Shown here: positions 34,701 through 43,437 of the stretch, piece by piece
Position numbering within the stretch: the stretch's first letter is position 1
Layout of the letters: each line of letters opens with the position of its first letter
Origin: DASXYG01 sp036502625
Lineage (GTDB): Bacteria; Actinomycetota; Actinomycetes; Streptosporangiales; Streptosporangiaceae
Length of the DNA: 64,000 bases
NCBI GenBank assembly: GCA_036502625.1
Contig: DASXYG010000070.1
Coordinates: 62,001 to 126,000, forward strand
Direction of reading: 5' to 3'
Made by a program: the position numbers and the translations under genes
The notes under the pieces: generated by a model
Database searches by the model: none
The model's input: only the letters and a program-made list of their open reading frames with translations
What the model was told of the DNA's origin: nothing

Positions 34701-37700
34701 TTCCGGTGACGAGCTGACCTCGGTATGTCCGCCGGGCACCACGACAGAATGCACGACCTACGGGTACGGCACGGGCTCGCATTACGCGACCGCGGTGCAG
34801 GACAGCGGCCCGGCCGGCTACTGGCGCCTGGGAGACGCCAGCGGCAGCACGGCCACGAACGCGCTCGGCTACGTGCTGGGCACCGCGAACGGCACCTACA
34901 CGTCCGCGACCTTGGGGGCGGCGGGAGCACCGGCCGGGACGAGCGACACCGCTGCGCACTTCGCCGGCTCGGGGTACGTCCGGCTTCCGGACCGGACGAT
35001 CAGCCGGGAGAGCGCCTACCTGGCCGTGGAGGCCTGGTTCAAGACCACCGGCCACGGCGTGATCTTCGCCTATCAGGACGCGGCCTTGCCGAACGCCTCC
35101 GGCAAGCACACACCCGCCATCTACGTGGGCACCGACGGGAAGCTACGCGGCCAGTTCTGGCGCGGCTCGGGCGACTCCGCGCAACCGATCACCACGCCGT
35201 CGGCGGTCAACAACGGCGCGTGGCACCACGTCGTACTCTCCGGCGCGGGATCCAGCCAGACCCTGTTCGTGGACGGGCAGAAGATCGGCAGCCTGTCCGG
35301 CACCATCGACCACCTCAACCAGCCGATCGCCTACGTGGGTTCCGGGTGGGTCACCTCGGGCTGGCCGTCCACGCTGAGCAGCGGCGGCGCTTTCGGTTTC
35401 ACCGGCGACATCGACGACGTCGCCGTCTACGACAAGCCGCTGGGCCAGCCGGCGGTCACGGAGCACTACGCCGCGCGGGTCGAGGCACAGCAGCTCACCG
35501 GTGTGACGACCCCGGCCGGGCGGACCCACGCGAGCAACACCTACGACAGCGTGACCGACCGGCTCACCCGCCAGGTCGACGAACACGGCGGCACCTGGCA
35601 GATCTCCACACCGGCGTATGCCGGCACGGTCGATGACGTCACCAAGACCGTCACCGTCACCGACCCACGATCAAGCACGCTCAGCTACGCCTACGAGCCG
35701 CTGCGCGGAAACCGGCTGATCGGGGAGACCGACGAGCTCGGCAATACGACCAACTACGGCTACGACGACGCCGGCGGCCTCGCGTCGGTCACCGACCGCA
35801 ACGGAAACGTCACCGCAATGTGGCGCGACGCCCGCGGCAACCTGATCGGCCAGACCCGGTGCGCCGACGAGGAAACCTGCCACACCCGCTACTACCACTA
35901 CTACCTCAACCCCGACGATGCGTTCGACCCCCGCAACGACCAGCTGGACGCCAGCTCGGACGGCCGGTCGAACGACTTCACGGACCCGACGTACGTCACC
36001 ACCTACTACTACGACGACTACGGCGAACAGACCGCCGAGATCTGGCCGAAGACCGACCAGAACCCCGACGACCTCCGGGGAATCACCTACACCTACACCG
36101 ACGGCACCGAGGCCGCCACCGACGGCGGCACCATGCCACCGGGACTGCTGCGCACCACGACCGCCCCCGGCGGCCGGGTGACCCGGTACGCCTACACCGC
36201 CGCCGGCGACCTGGCCCAAGAGATCGACCCCGTCGGGAAGGTCACCAGCTACACCTATGACGCACTCGGTCGCCGCCTCAGCACCACCGAGACCAGCGAT
36301 TCAGTCCCGTCCGGCGCCACCACCACCTACGCCTACGACGGCCAGAACCGGCTGACCACCGAGACCGACCCAGCCGCGCGGAACGAAACCACCGGCATCA
36401 CGCACACGCCGACCACCACCTACACCTACGACGCCGACGGCAACCAGCTGACCGGCACCCTCAGCGACACCTCAGGCGGCGACGAACCGCGGACGACCAC
36501 GTCGACGTACGACGACCACGGCCAGCTCGCATCCCTCACCAACCCCGAAGGCGGCGCCGAAACCTACGACTACGACGCCACCGGAGCACGAACCGGCCTG
36601 ACCGACACCCGCGGCGCCCACTACCTCTTCGGCTACACCGCGCGTGGTCAACTGGCCAGCCGTACGCTCACCGGCTGGACCGGTAACCCCGACGATCCGT
36701 CCGCGGCCCGCGACGTGGTGCTGGACGCCTACGCCTACGACCCCGGCGGGCGCCTGGCCGCCCACACCGACGCGATGGGCCGCACCAACCTCTACGCCTA
36801 CTACGGCGACGACCAGCTCGCGACCATCACCGCGCTGGACGCGAAACTCAACGGCGATTCGACCGGCGCGAATGTCGTCGTGGAATCCCGCGAGTACGAC
36901 GGCGCCGGCAACATCACCGCGCGGGTGACCGGCGGTGGCAGCGTACGCACCGAATACAACTACGACCAGGCCGGCTACCTGATCGGTACCGAACTCGACC
37001 CCGACGGGCTCGGACGCCGCGTGGACTACGGCCTGGACGCGAACAACGAGATCACCACGGTCACCCGCACCGGCGCCGACGGCGACCGCACCGAGATCAG
37101 CGACTACACCTACGACCCGGCCGGTCGCGTCGTCTCCCAAGCGGTCCACAACGGCGACACCCAGAGCCTCACCACCACCTACACGAGGGACCAGCGCGGC
37201 CTGGTCACCGCCACAGTCGACCCGCGCGGCAACACCGACGGCGGTGACCCGGCCGCCTACACGACCACCCGGCGCTACGACACGGCCGGCCAGCTGGTGG
37301 AATCCGACCAGCCCAGCGTCGGCATCGAACACGCAACCTCCAGCACGCTCGGGCAGCCCGTCACCCGATACGGCTACGACACCGCCGGGGAACAGACACA
37401 GACCACCGACCCCGAAGGCCGCACCACCACCACCGCCTACGACCGCGACGGGCGCACCGTCTCTGTCCAGGACCCGTCGTACACGCCGCCCGGCAGCTCG
37501 ACGCTCACCCCCACCAGCACATTCACCTACGACGACGCCGGCCAGGTCACCGACAGCACCGACCCGCGCGGCAACACCACCTCCTACGCCTACGACATCC
37601 TCGGCAACCCGGTACACACCGATGACCCGCAAGCGTCCGGCGAAAGTGGCCACGGCCGGTGGAGCTACGACTACGACCTGGACGGCGAAGCCCTCGCCGT

Positions 37701-40700
37701 CACCGACCCGACCGGAGCCCGGACCGAAGCGACCTACGACGACCTCGGCCGGCAGATCACCGCCACCGCCGTCGAGCGCTACCCGGCGGCCGCGGCCTAC
37801 ACCACGACGATGGCCTACGACGCGGCCGGTAACCGGACCTCGGTGACCCGCCCCGCCGGCGACGAAACCCGCGACGACGTCAACGCCGCCGGTGAGATCA
37901 CCGCACAGACCGACCCGCTGGGCAACGTCACCCACGCCGACTACGACCTGGCCGGCCGTCTGACCAAGGTCACCGACCCGCTCGGCAACGCCACCACCGC
38001 CGAGTTCGACCTGGCCGGCCGGATGACCGGCGTCACCGACTACGACGCCGACGGCACCACGCTGCGCAACGCCCAGATCGGCTACGACGCGGCCGGCAAC
38101 GTCACCTCGAAGACGTCCGCCGAAGGCCACACCACCACCTACGCCTACGACGCGGCGAACCGGCAGACCTCGCAGACCGAACCGGTCACCGACACCACGT
38201 CGATCACCACCGGCTTCGGCTACGACGCCGTCGGTGAACGCACCCGCCTCACCGACGGCCGCGGCAACGCGACGACCACCAGCTACAACAGCCTCGGCAA
38301 GCCCGAGCAGGTCATCGAACCCGCCACCGCCGCGTACACGAACGCCGCCGACCGCACCTGGACCACCGAATACGACGCGGCCGGCAACCCAGTACACGAG
38401 GCCCAGCCCGGCGGCGTGACCATCGACCGCAGTTACGACGAACTCGGCCGCCTCACCGCAGAAACCGGCAGCGGCGCCGAGGCCACCACCACCGACAAGA
38501 CCTACGGCTACGACCTCGCCGGCCGGCGCACTCACTACTCCGCGCCCGACGGCGACACCACCTACACCTATAACGACCGCGGCCTGCCCCTGACCATGAC
38601 CGCCGCCAAGGACAACACCGCCAGCTACGGATACGACGACGACGGCCGGCTCACCTCACGCACCGACGCCACCGGCCCGGCCACCTTCGCCTACAACGGC
38701 AACGACCAGCTGACGTCTTCAACCGACGCGGTCTCCGGGGTCGGCGTCACCTACGAATACGACAACGCCGGCCGGCCCACCCACACCAACCTCGGCTACG
38801 GCGGCGCCCGCCGCGACTACACCTACGACGCCGAAAACCGCCTCACCGGCGACCAGCTCATCTCCTCCAGCGGCGCAAGCCTGGCCACCACGGCCTACGA
38901 ATACGACCGCGACGACAACCTCACCGCCAAGACCACCACCGGCACCGCCGGCGCGGGCCGCAACACCTACGGCTACGACGACGCCGGCCGCCTCACCAAC
39001 TGGACCGACCCCGCCGGCGCCACCGCCGCCTACACCTGGGACGACTCAGGCAACCGCACCCAAGCCGGCACCAAGACCTTCACCTACGACGCGCAGAACC
39101 GCCTCACCAACAGCACCGACGCCGGCACCACCACCACCTACGCCTACACCCCGCGCGGCACCCAAACCACCCGCACCACCGGCGGCACCACCACGTCGTC
39201 CGCGTACGACGCGTTCGACCACCTCATCACCGACGGCGCCGTGACCAACGGCTACGACGCCCTCGACCGCGTCACCACCCGCGCAAGCGCCGGCACCACC
39301 CAGCGATTCGCCTACTCCACCGACGACAACGACCCCGCCGCCATCACCGACGACGCCGGCACCGTCCAATCCGCCTACGCCCGCGACCCCGCCGGCAACC
39401 TCATCGCACTAAGCGAAGGCGGCTGGTCCATGTGGGCCATCACCAACAACCACGACGACGACTCCACCGTCGCCTGGACCAACGGCACCACCCTGCTCGG
39501 CTCCACCGACTACAGCCCCTTCGGCGTCCCCGATGCCCGATCCGGCGCCCAACCCACCATCGGATACCAAGGCGAATACACCGACCCCGACACCGGCCGC
39601 GTCGACATGCACGCCCGCTGGTACACCCCCGGCACCGCCACCTTCACCAGCCGCGACACCACTACGGTCGACCCCGACCCCTCTATCCAAGCCAACCGCT
39701 ACACCTACGCCAACGCCAACCCCCTGACCAACACCGACCCCACCGGCCACTGGGCGATTCCGCCAGTGGTTGGCGTCGGCCTCGGAACAGGAACGAGCCT
39801 CGGAATCGGCGCCGCGGCTGCCGCCGCGCTCGGTCTCGGTGCATTGGCAGGCTACTGGTGGCGAAGCAACTGGTACCGCGGATCCTCAAGCTGGACCCGC
39901 TATCACTCCTGGACCGCCCCAACCAACTGCTGGGGCCTGCAGATGTTCTGCCACAACTGGTCCGCCGACCCCAGATTCCGGTCATCAGGAAGCAGGTACG
40001 GCGGCTACCCCTACTACGGCGGCGCACCAGGAGGATGGGGCAGCCCCGCCCGAGCACGCCCACCCATGCCCAGCCTCGCGCAAATCCAAGGCGCCCTCGC
40101 CCGCGCAGCCGCCCTCAAACCCGCCCCACGCCCCGTCGCCAAACCCGGCATTACGCAGAAACAACTCAACAAGATCCGCGACAACGTCGAGAAACACGTC
40201 ACCCCCATCACCGGCGACCAAAACCTCGACCCCATCCTGAACAACCCCGCCAACACGTTCCAGCCGCAAGACGCCGACCCTCGCCCAAGTCCTCTCGCCG
40301 TCAGTTCCGGCAAGGGAGGTGGCGACCCGCCATCCGTCCCCGACACCGGGCAGCCTCCTACCCAGGCGCATCTCGACGACGCCCAATGTAGCGGTCATTA
40401 CCAACGATATGATGGCCAAGACACATACACGACGGCGTACCAGTGCAGCACGTCCGAAGAAAGTCCTGTGCTGCTGGGGCGCCTGGCGGATATGAAACAA
40501 TACATAGCAAACAAGCCGGAGGGGTCGTTTGATGCGGATTTCCTGAATATTCGCGGTACCATGGCGAATGGAAAGAAGGGTGTGGGCGGCTGGAATTGGA
40601 CTCGAAACAAGCAGTTCATCGATAATGCCATATCGAGCGGCCGCGAGGTTCGTCTGGTGACGAATCCAGATGCTCCGATCTATAGTGGAGGAAACGTTTA

Positions 40701-40803
40701 CCAACGTGAATTGAAATATCTAACTTCCAATGGCTTTGGATGGGAACGAGTCGATGATCATTGGCGGCTTGTGCGAACGCGACCAAGCTCATGGCGATTC
40801 TAG
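31774..40803 (+). CDS. Secreted RHS/YD-repeat polymorphic toxin
   Basis: 3009 residues from ATG 31774, which follows GGAGGACTGGT. A signal or anchor helix lies at about 14-35. A DNRLRE-type module (DTYVQTGYSS...KAATYLGF) lies at about 373-550. A long array of YD repeats (YDAxGxxxxxTDPxGNxT) runs from about 830 to 2600, interrupted by a LamG/concanavalin-like domain at about 1010-1230 (GYWRLGD...AWHHVVLSG...GDIDDVAVY). The RHS core ends at about 2597-2655 (GYQGEYTDPDTGRVDMHARWYTP, then NPLTNTDPTGHW). Beyond it come a Gly/Ala hydrophobic stretch and a variable tip of about 350 residues. In known RHS toxins the shell encloses the tip and cleaves it off. The last about 85 residues (GWNWTRNKQFIDNAI...YQRELKYLTSNGF) are the likely toxin, of a type I cannot name. 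Confidence 0.9.
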   Translation: MPRSRGLVGLTRSSWLRPVAGVVALSLVASLLSNGPSPSLSARANVATPKQRAGSAAGRAHAVPAKATAAGTSARARRLTQAKRPKGAAGADRPWKPRSSRNTGLSVPKPPASTPVRTMAAHQPPTVVGFDKATSREATGQRDRFSYRYRNGDGSWTGKFFTHPVNFRDAKGAWQPIDSSLADSGKGRWTNRADSLDVSFAPKAGPSDLAVMDVGGGRRFGFGVDAAQDTTGEVTGSTVTYKGIRPDADVVLSSLNGGSIKEKIILHSPTAPTDWDFPLRTDGVTPRMAADGSVELVDAAGAVVGRLPHGFMVDSRVDPHSGDGERSEAVSYSLERRGAGWALHVSADKGWLADPARKFPVTVDPTTVWNYGDTSDTYVQTGYSSPPNGDIDLKAGTYDGGANKAATYLGFSQVDNDLKHATIYDVDLHVYNYWSYSCSARAVTVHPVTHSWSSDSIANYPGPSYGSALASRSFAHGYIPPGASSSSCPAKWEGIDLGSSGNKLVQGWVNGTKPDYGLTVRASVSSSTAWKKFASRETPNGPYLTITYSPYNAKYAFAESPPVVNPAVLNDQAGYVHVKVTNKGHTAWTTSNGYKLQYEVFDKNGKQLYHKPAQTPMPQTVSYGETVTLNAKINPLPPGTWYVKFDMINVDSSSYELFSDWGVPRTAVLKLTVPDVPSVLKEMYPHNNYQVGTLTPQLFAEAKNGDAWPSSKVTYWFTICGGAFGDWDWCESSPWQQTPKWTVPTGKLQWGQDYYWTVWVSDSGGTQTPGPWYRLSTAVEQPAITSHLASGASADQEFDPQAGNYTTTATDAQIATAGPPVSVVRTYNSLDPRSGEAFGAGWSSRYDMSVMADADGSGNVVVTYPDGQQVRFGKNSDGTFTPPQGRQASFAALDGGGWKLMDKSATTYAFDATGRLTSVTDHRGRAETLAYDTGGKLATVTAAGGRHLHFTWSGSHVATVSTDPVDGSALTWTYAYSGDELTSVCPPGTTTECTTYGYGTGSHYATAVQDSGPAGYWRLGDASGSTATNALGYVLGTANGTYTSATLGAAGAPAGTSDTAAHFAGSGYVRLPDRTISRESAYLAVEAWFKTTGHGVIFAYQDAALPNASGKHTPAIYVGTDGKLRGQFWRGSGDSAQPITTPSAVNNGAWHHVVLSGAGSSQTLFVDGQKIGSLSGTIDHLNQPIAYVGSGWVTSGWPSTLSSGGAFGFTGDIDDVAVYDKPLGQPAVTEHYAARVEAQQLTGVTTPAGRTHASNTYDSVTDRLTRQVDEHGGTWQISTPAYAGTVDDVTKTVTVTDPRSSTLSYAYEPLRGNRLIGETDELGNTTNYGYDDAGGLASVTDRNGNVTAMWRDARGNLIGQTRCADEETCHTRYYHYYLNPDDAFDPRNDQLDASSDGRSNDFTDPTYVTTYYYDDYGEQTAEIWPKTDQNPDDLRGITYTYTDGTEAATDGGTMPPGLLRTTTAPGGRVTRYAYTAAGDLAQEIDPVGKVTSYTYDALGRRLSTTETSDSVPSGATTTYAYDGQNRLTTETDPAARNETTGITHTPTTTYTYDADGNQLTGTLSDTSGGDEPRTTTSTYDDHGQLASLTNPEGGAETYDYDATGARTGLTDTRGAHYLFGYTARGQLASRTLTGWTGNPDDPSAARDVVLDAYAYDPGGRLAAHTDAMGRTNLYAYYGDDQLATITALDAKLNGDSTGANVVVESREYDGAGNITARVTGGGSVRTEYNYDQAGYLIGTELDPDGLGRRVDYGLDANNEITTVTRTGADGDRTEISDYTYDPAGRVVSQAVHNGDTQSLTTTYTRDQRGLVTATVDPRGNTDGGDPAAYTTTRRYDTAGQLVESDQPSVGIEHATSSTLGQPVTRYGYDTAGEQTQTTDPEGRTTTTAYDRDGRTVSVQDPSYTPPGSSTLTPTSTFTYDDAGQVTDSTDPRGNTTSYAYDILGNPVHTDDPQASGESGHGRWSYDYDLDGEALAVTDPTGARTEATYDDLGRQITATAVERYPAAAAYTTTMAYDAAGNRTSVTRPAGDETRDDVNAAGEITAQTDPLGNVTHADYDLAGRLTKVTDPLGNATTAEFDLAGRMTGVTDYDADGTTLRNAQIGYDAAGNVTSKTSAEGHTTTYAYDAANRQTSQTEPVTDTTSITTGFGYDAVGERTRLTDGRGNATTTSYNSLGKPEQVIEPATAAYTNAADRTWTTEYDAAGNPVHEAQPGGVTIDRSYDELGRLTAETGSGAEATTTDKTYGYDLAGRRTHYSAPDGDTTYTYNDRGLPLTMTAAKDNTASYGYDDDGRLTSRTDATGPATFAYNGNDQLTSSTDAVSGVGVTYEYDNAGRPTHTNLGYGGARRDYTYDAENRLTGDQLISSSGASLATTAYEYDRDDNLTAKTTTGTAGAGRNTYGYDDAGRLTNWTDPAGATAAYTWDDSGNRTQAGTKTFTYDAQNRLTNSTDAGTTTTYAYTPRGTQTTRTTGGTTTSSAYDAFDHLITDGAVTNGYDALDRVTTRASAGTTQRFAYSTDDNDPAAITDDAGTVQSAYARDPAGNLIALSEGGWSMWAITNNHDDDSTVAWTNGTTLLGSTDYSPFGVPDARSGAQPTIGYQGEYTDPDTGRVDMHARWYTPGTATFTSRDTTTVDPDPSIQANRYTYANANPLTNTDPTGHWAIPPVVGVGLGTGTSLGIGAAAAAALGLGALAGYWWRSNWYRGSSSWTRYHSWTAPTNCWGLQMFCHNWSADPRFRSSGSRYGGYPYYGGAPGGWGSPARARPPMPSLAQIQGALARAAALKPAPRPVAKPGITQKQLNKIRDNVEKHVTPITGDQNLDPILNNPANTFQPQDADPRPSPLAVSSGKGGGDPPSVPDTGQPPTQAHLDDAQCSGHYQRYDGQDTYTTAYQCSTSEESPVLLGRLADMKQYIANKPEGSFDADFLNIRGTMANGKKGVGGWNWTRNKQFIDNAISSGREVRLVTNPDAPIYSGGNVYQRELKYLTSNGFGWERVDDHWRLVRTRPSSWRF

Positions 40804-40818
40804 ATCAGCGGCATCTCA

Positions 40819-41256
40819 ATGAGCGCAAAATCGTATGCCCTGGTGCGAAAAAAGTTTGCCCCAAGCGCAGAAATGGCATTCGCGTTCCTGGTCGACGATT
40901 TTGGATTCATGGGACCAGAACGAAGCGACCATATAATCCAGGACCTCTCATACTCAAAAAATGGCTTGCGCTGTCGCATCTACCTTGACCATACGGAGAT
41001 GTCGATACTTGCGGAGGTGGAGCTCGAGAATGGAGACGTGCTTCTCGTTGCGACGCTTCAACAACTGCTCGCTGCTCTCAATATGTCGCGACGCGTCCGT
41101 GTCAGCGCCCACTCGCTGAATAGCATGAAAAACACCCTGAACGACAATGCCGATTTCCTGAGGAACGTTCTACCGCATCTGACAGTAGGTAGCGCGATAA
41201 GCATCATGAAACTCGCTGGAGCACGAGAGTGGTACAAGCGTTCGAATGGTGACTAG
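40819..41256 (+). CDS. Probable immunity protein to the RHS toxin tip
   Basis: 145 residues starting 15 bases after the RHS stop. The base composition is distinctly AT-richer than the genome, matching the RHS tip from about 40385 onward. This suggests tip and immunity gene arrived together. The sequence (MSAKSYALVRKKFAPSAEMAF... then GLRCRIYLDHTEMSILAEVELENGDVLL) is alpha/beta and soluble, without a signal peptide, so it would act in the cytoplasm. No named immunity family is recognised. The role is inferred from position and composition. Confidence 0.75.
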   Translation: MSAKSYALVRKKFAPSAEMAFAFLVDDFGFMGPERSDHIIQDLSYSKNGLRCRIYLDHTEMSILAEVELENGDVLLVATLQQLLAALNMSRRVRVSAHSLNSMKNTLNDNADFLRNVLPHLTVGSAISIMKLAGAREWYKRSNGD

Positions 41257-41559
41257 TGCTTAGGCGCGGCCAGGCCGGTGACCGCGTGTGCCGCTCCCAG
41301 CACGCTGACGCCCAGTCCGCGTCTGCGGTATCGGGTCGAGAGCGTCCATCTCGTACGCGATCAGCTACGGCGCTCGCGGCCGCCTATGAGGTGTCATCTC
41401 ATGTCGGGCTCTATCCTGCCATCGGATCAACGACGAACGGGAATGAGCAGGGCCGTAGTTGACGCGTGGCCGATCGACAGCCCACTGGGAGTCCACCGGT
41501 TGCCGTTGATGGCGTTAGGCGGGGCGCTGAGTGGGCAGACGCCGTTCGAGAATCGCTGA
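41257..41559. other. Degraded non-coding stretch
   Basis: No intact gene. A minus-strand segment around 41270-41340 reads like the C-terminal helix of a GNAT acetyltransferase (RYRRRGLGVSVLGAAHA) but is cut by stops. It is probably a decayed remnant left by RHS-region rearrangement. Confidence 0.35.
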
Positions 41560-41880
41560 TTAGGAACCGGCATTGCCCCGGTGGTGTTCGGCATGATGCA
41601 GGCCGTCGGCCACGGGGTCGTCTTCCCGGTCAAGGCCGGTGACAGGTACAGTCCCGGCTTCCTGGCGTCGATCTTCCTGCATGTCCCGCTCGGTATCGTC
41701 TACTTCCGTGCCATGAACGAGGAGGGCGGCGTGACCCGCTCCGACATGGCCAAGGCCATCGCCTACACGATCGCCTTCGCCGCCGTCGGCGTCGCCGGGC
41801 CCAACCTCGTCATGAAGGACAAGGACACCCCGTACGCCTTCACCCGCAAGCAGCTCGGCCGGTACGCCGAGGGCTCCTGA
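41560..41880 (+). pseudogene. C-terminal remnant of a small membrane protein (possibly HXXEE type)
   Basis: The frame opens just after a TGA at 41557 without a good start or ribosome binding site. It encodes about 106 residues: VVFGMMQAVGHGVVFP, RYSPGFLASIFLHVPLGIVYF, and a second hydrophobic stretch AKAIAYTIAFAAVGVAG. The GMMQA...H and YSPG features recall the second half of HXXEE-domain membrane proteins, whose N-terminal half is missing here. A GTG at 41581 could still allow translation. It reads as a 5'-truncated gene. Confidence 0.45.
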
Positions 41881-42212
41881 CCTACGGCCGCGGGACCGGC
41901 GGGAAGGCCGGGACGCCAATGCAGCCGACCGTGAGGTGTCCGGCGACCTGGCCCGCGTCGCTGCGCACGCCATCCGTACGGTGGTCACGTTCTGGCGGGA
42001 TCCGTCGTAGCGCAACCGGCGAACGATGGCGTCGTTCAGCTAGCAGCGGCGGTTCAACTCGCGCGTGTGGATGGCCCGCAGGGTGCCGATCCGGTCAGAT
42101 CCGTGTCACCTGCGATCGATGTGTGACGAGATTTTCCACGGTCAGATCGCGGTCGGATGATCATGAAGGCCGGTTCGCGTACTCGCGAACCGGCCTCTGA
42201 CCTGCAAGAACG
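41881..42212. other. Non-coding region before the tRNA cluster
   Basis: About 330 bases. On the minus strand around 41930-42110 there is protein-like sequence (TLRAIHTRELNRRC, a stop, then LNDAIVRRLRYDGSRQNVTTVRMA) interrupted by an in-frame TAG. This suggests another decayed gene. Nothing intact is visible. Confidence 0.35.
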
Positions 42213-42287
42213 TGGTGGGCGATACAGGACTTGAACCTGTGACCTCTTCCGTGTCAGGGAAGCGCTCTCCCGCTGAGCTAATCGCCC
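42213..42287 (-). tRNA. tRNA-Val (GAC)
   Basis: On the minus strand the sequence begins GGGCGATTAGCTCAGC, has the anticodon loop CTGACAC with anticodon GAC, the T-loop GTTCAAGTC, and ends ATCGCCC-A-CCA. The acceptor stem pairs perfectly over 7 bases and CCA is encoded. 75 bases. Confidence 0.93.
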
Positions 42288-42291
42288 GGTG

Positions 42292-42362
42292 AGGTGGAGA
42301 CGGGATTTGAACCCGTGTACACGGCTTTGCAGGCCGTTGCCTCGCCTCTCGGCCACTCCACC
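42292..42362 (-). tRNA. tRNA-Cys (GCA)
   Basis: The minus strand begins GGTGGAGTGGCCGAGAGG, has anticodon loop CTGCAAA with anticodon GCA, T-loop GTTCAAATC and a perfect 7-bp acceptor stem ending CTCCACC with U as discriminator base, as expected for Cys. CCA is not encoded. 71 bases. Confidence 0.93.
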
Positions 42363-42388
42363 GAAGGGGGCCGCTGGGGGCCTCTCCG

Positions 42389-42461
42389 AGCGGACGACGG
42401 GATTCGAACCCGCGACCCTCACCTTGGCAAGGTGATGCTCTACCAACTGAGCCACGTCCGC
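42389..42461 (-). tRNA. tRNA-Gly (GCC)
   Basis: The minus strand begins GCGGACGTGGCTCAGTTGG, has anticodon loop TTGCCAA with anticodon GCC, T-loop GTTCGAATC and acceptor stem GCGGACG/CGTCCGC with discriminator U. 73 bases. It is the promoter-proximal member of the Gly-Cys-Val cluster. Confidence 0.93.
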
Positions 42462-42648
42462 ACTGCTCGCCTTCGGCCTCGGGATCGGCGCCGGGGGCGG
42501 TGTTGCGAGTAAGACTCTAGCTCATGTTGGGAGTGGGGCTGAACACGGAGGCACGGGCGCGCGTCGCGGATCTGGCGCTTGCGGGGCGTTGCTGGTAACA
42601 ACGGGGCACGGTGGGCGCGGTGTGCGGCCACGGGTCGAAGGAGATGCC

Positions 42649-43422
42649 ATGTCGGTGCTGGGTGAGCTGGTCGGGGCGCTGGGGGACGGGCGGGTCGAGG
42701 TGGTGGACCTGACGGCGCCGCTGCGCGACAGCACGCCGATCCTGCAACTGCCCGAGCCGTTCGCGAACACGATCCCGTTCCGGCTCGAGGAGATCAGCCG
42801 CTACGACGACCGTGGGCCCGCGTGGTACTGGAACGACATCCACACCGGTGAGCACGCCGGTACGCACTTCGACGCCCCGGTGCACTGGGTCAGCGGGCGG
42901 GACGGTGAGGACGTCTCGCAGGTGGCGGTGGGGCGGCTGATCGCGCCCGCCGTGGTGCTGGACTTCGCCGGGCGTGCGGCCGAGGATCCCGACTTCCTGC
43001 TCGAGATCGCGCACGTCAAGGAGTGGGAGGCGGCGCACGGTGCGCTGCCGGACGGCGGATGGCTGCTGTTCCGTACGGGATGGGACGCGCGCAGCGCCGA
43101 CCAGGACGCGTTCCTCAACGCCGACGCCACCGGCTCGCACACCCCGGGCATGTCGCCGGAGTGCGCGCGGTGGCTGGCGGAGGAGACCACGCTGCGCGGT
43201 GTCGGGGTGGAGACCGTGGGCACGGACGCGGGCGGCGCGCCCGGTTTCGACCCGCCGTTCCCGTGCCACAGCTTCCTGCTCGGCGCCGGGAAGTACGGCA
43301 TCACGCAGCTCCAGAACCTGGCGCTGCTGCCGGCGACCGGCGCGGTCGTGGTCGCGGCGCCGCTGCCCATCGTGGGCGGCTCGGGCAGCCCGGCGCGGAT
43401 CATCGCCCTCGTCGAGCGCTGA
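42649..43422 (+). CDS. Cyclase-family (KynB-like) metal-dependent amidohydrolase
   Basis: 257 residues from ATG 42649 with a GAAGGAG ribosome binding site. The metal-binding signature of the cyclase/kynurenine formamidase family is present: HTGEHAGTHFDAPVHW (H-x-G-T-H-x-D-x-P-x-H). Further conserved segments are LLFRTGWD and GVETVGTDAGG. Members hydrolyse N-formylkynurenine, or act on polyketide or isatin-like amides. The exact substrate is open. Kynurenine pathway partners are not in the window, so the specific activity is not assigned. Confidence 0.85.
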   Translation: MSVLGELVGALGDGRVEVVDLTAPLRDSTPILQLPEPFANTIPFRLEEISRYDDRGPAWYWNDIHTGEHAGTHFDAPVHWVSGRDGEDVSQVAVGRLIAPAVVLDFAGRAAEDPDFLLEIAHVKEWEAAHGALPDGGWLLFRTGWDARSADQDAFLNADATGSHTPGMSPECARWLAEETTLRGVGVETVGTDAGGAPGFDPPFPCHSFLLGAGKYGITQLQNLALLPATGAVVVAAPLPIVGGSGSPARIIALVER

Positions 43423-43437
43423 CGGCGCGGCCCGCGG

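Noticed and set aside
36472..38535. Minus-strand open frame of about 690 codons opposite the RHS repeats
   Set aside because: Valine/glycine-rich shadow of the YD-repeat coding strand, with no family features.
34250..39740. Regular repeats that could suggest a repeat array or CRISPR
   Set aside because: They are protein-level YD/RHS repeats in a continuous reading frame, with no identical spacer-repeat structure.
42213..42461. tRNA cluster as attachment site of the secretion locus
   Set aside because: No integrase and no repeated tRNA 3' end could be found in the window, and the secretion operon is 13 kb away.
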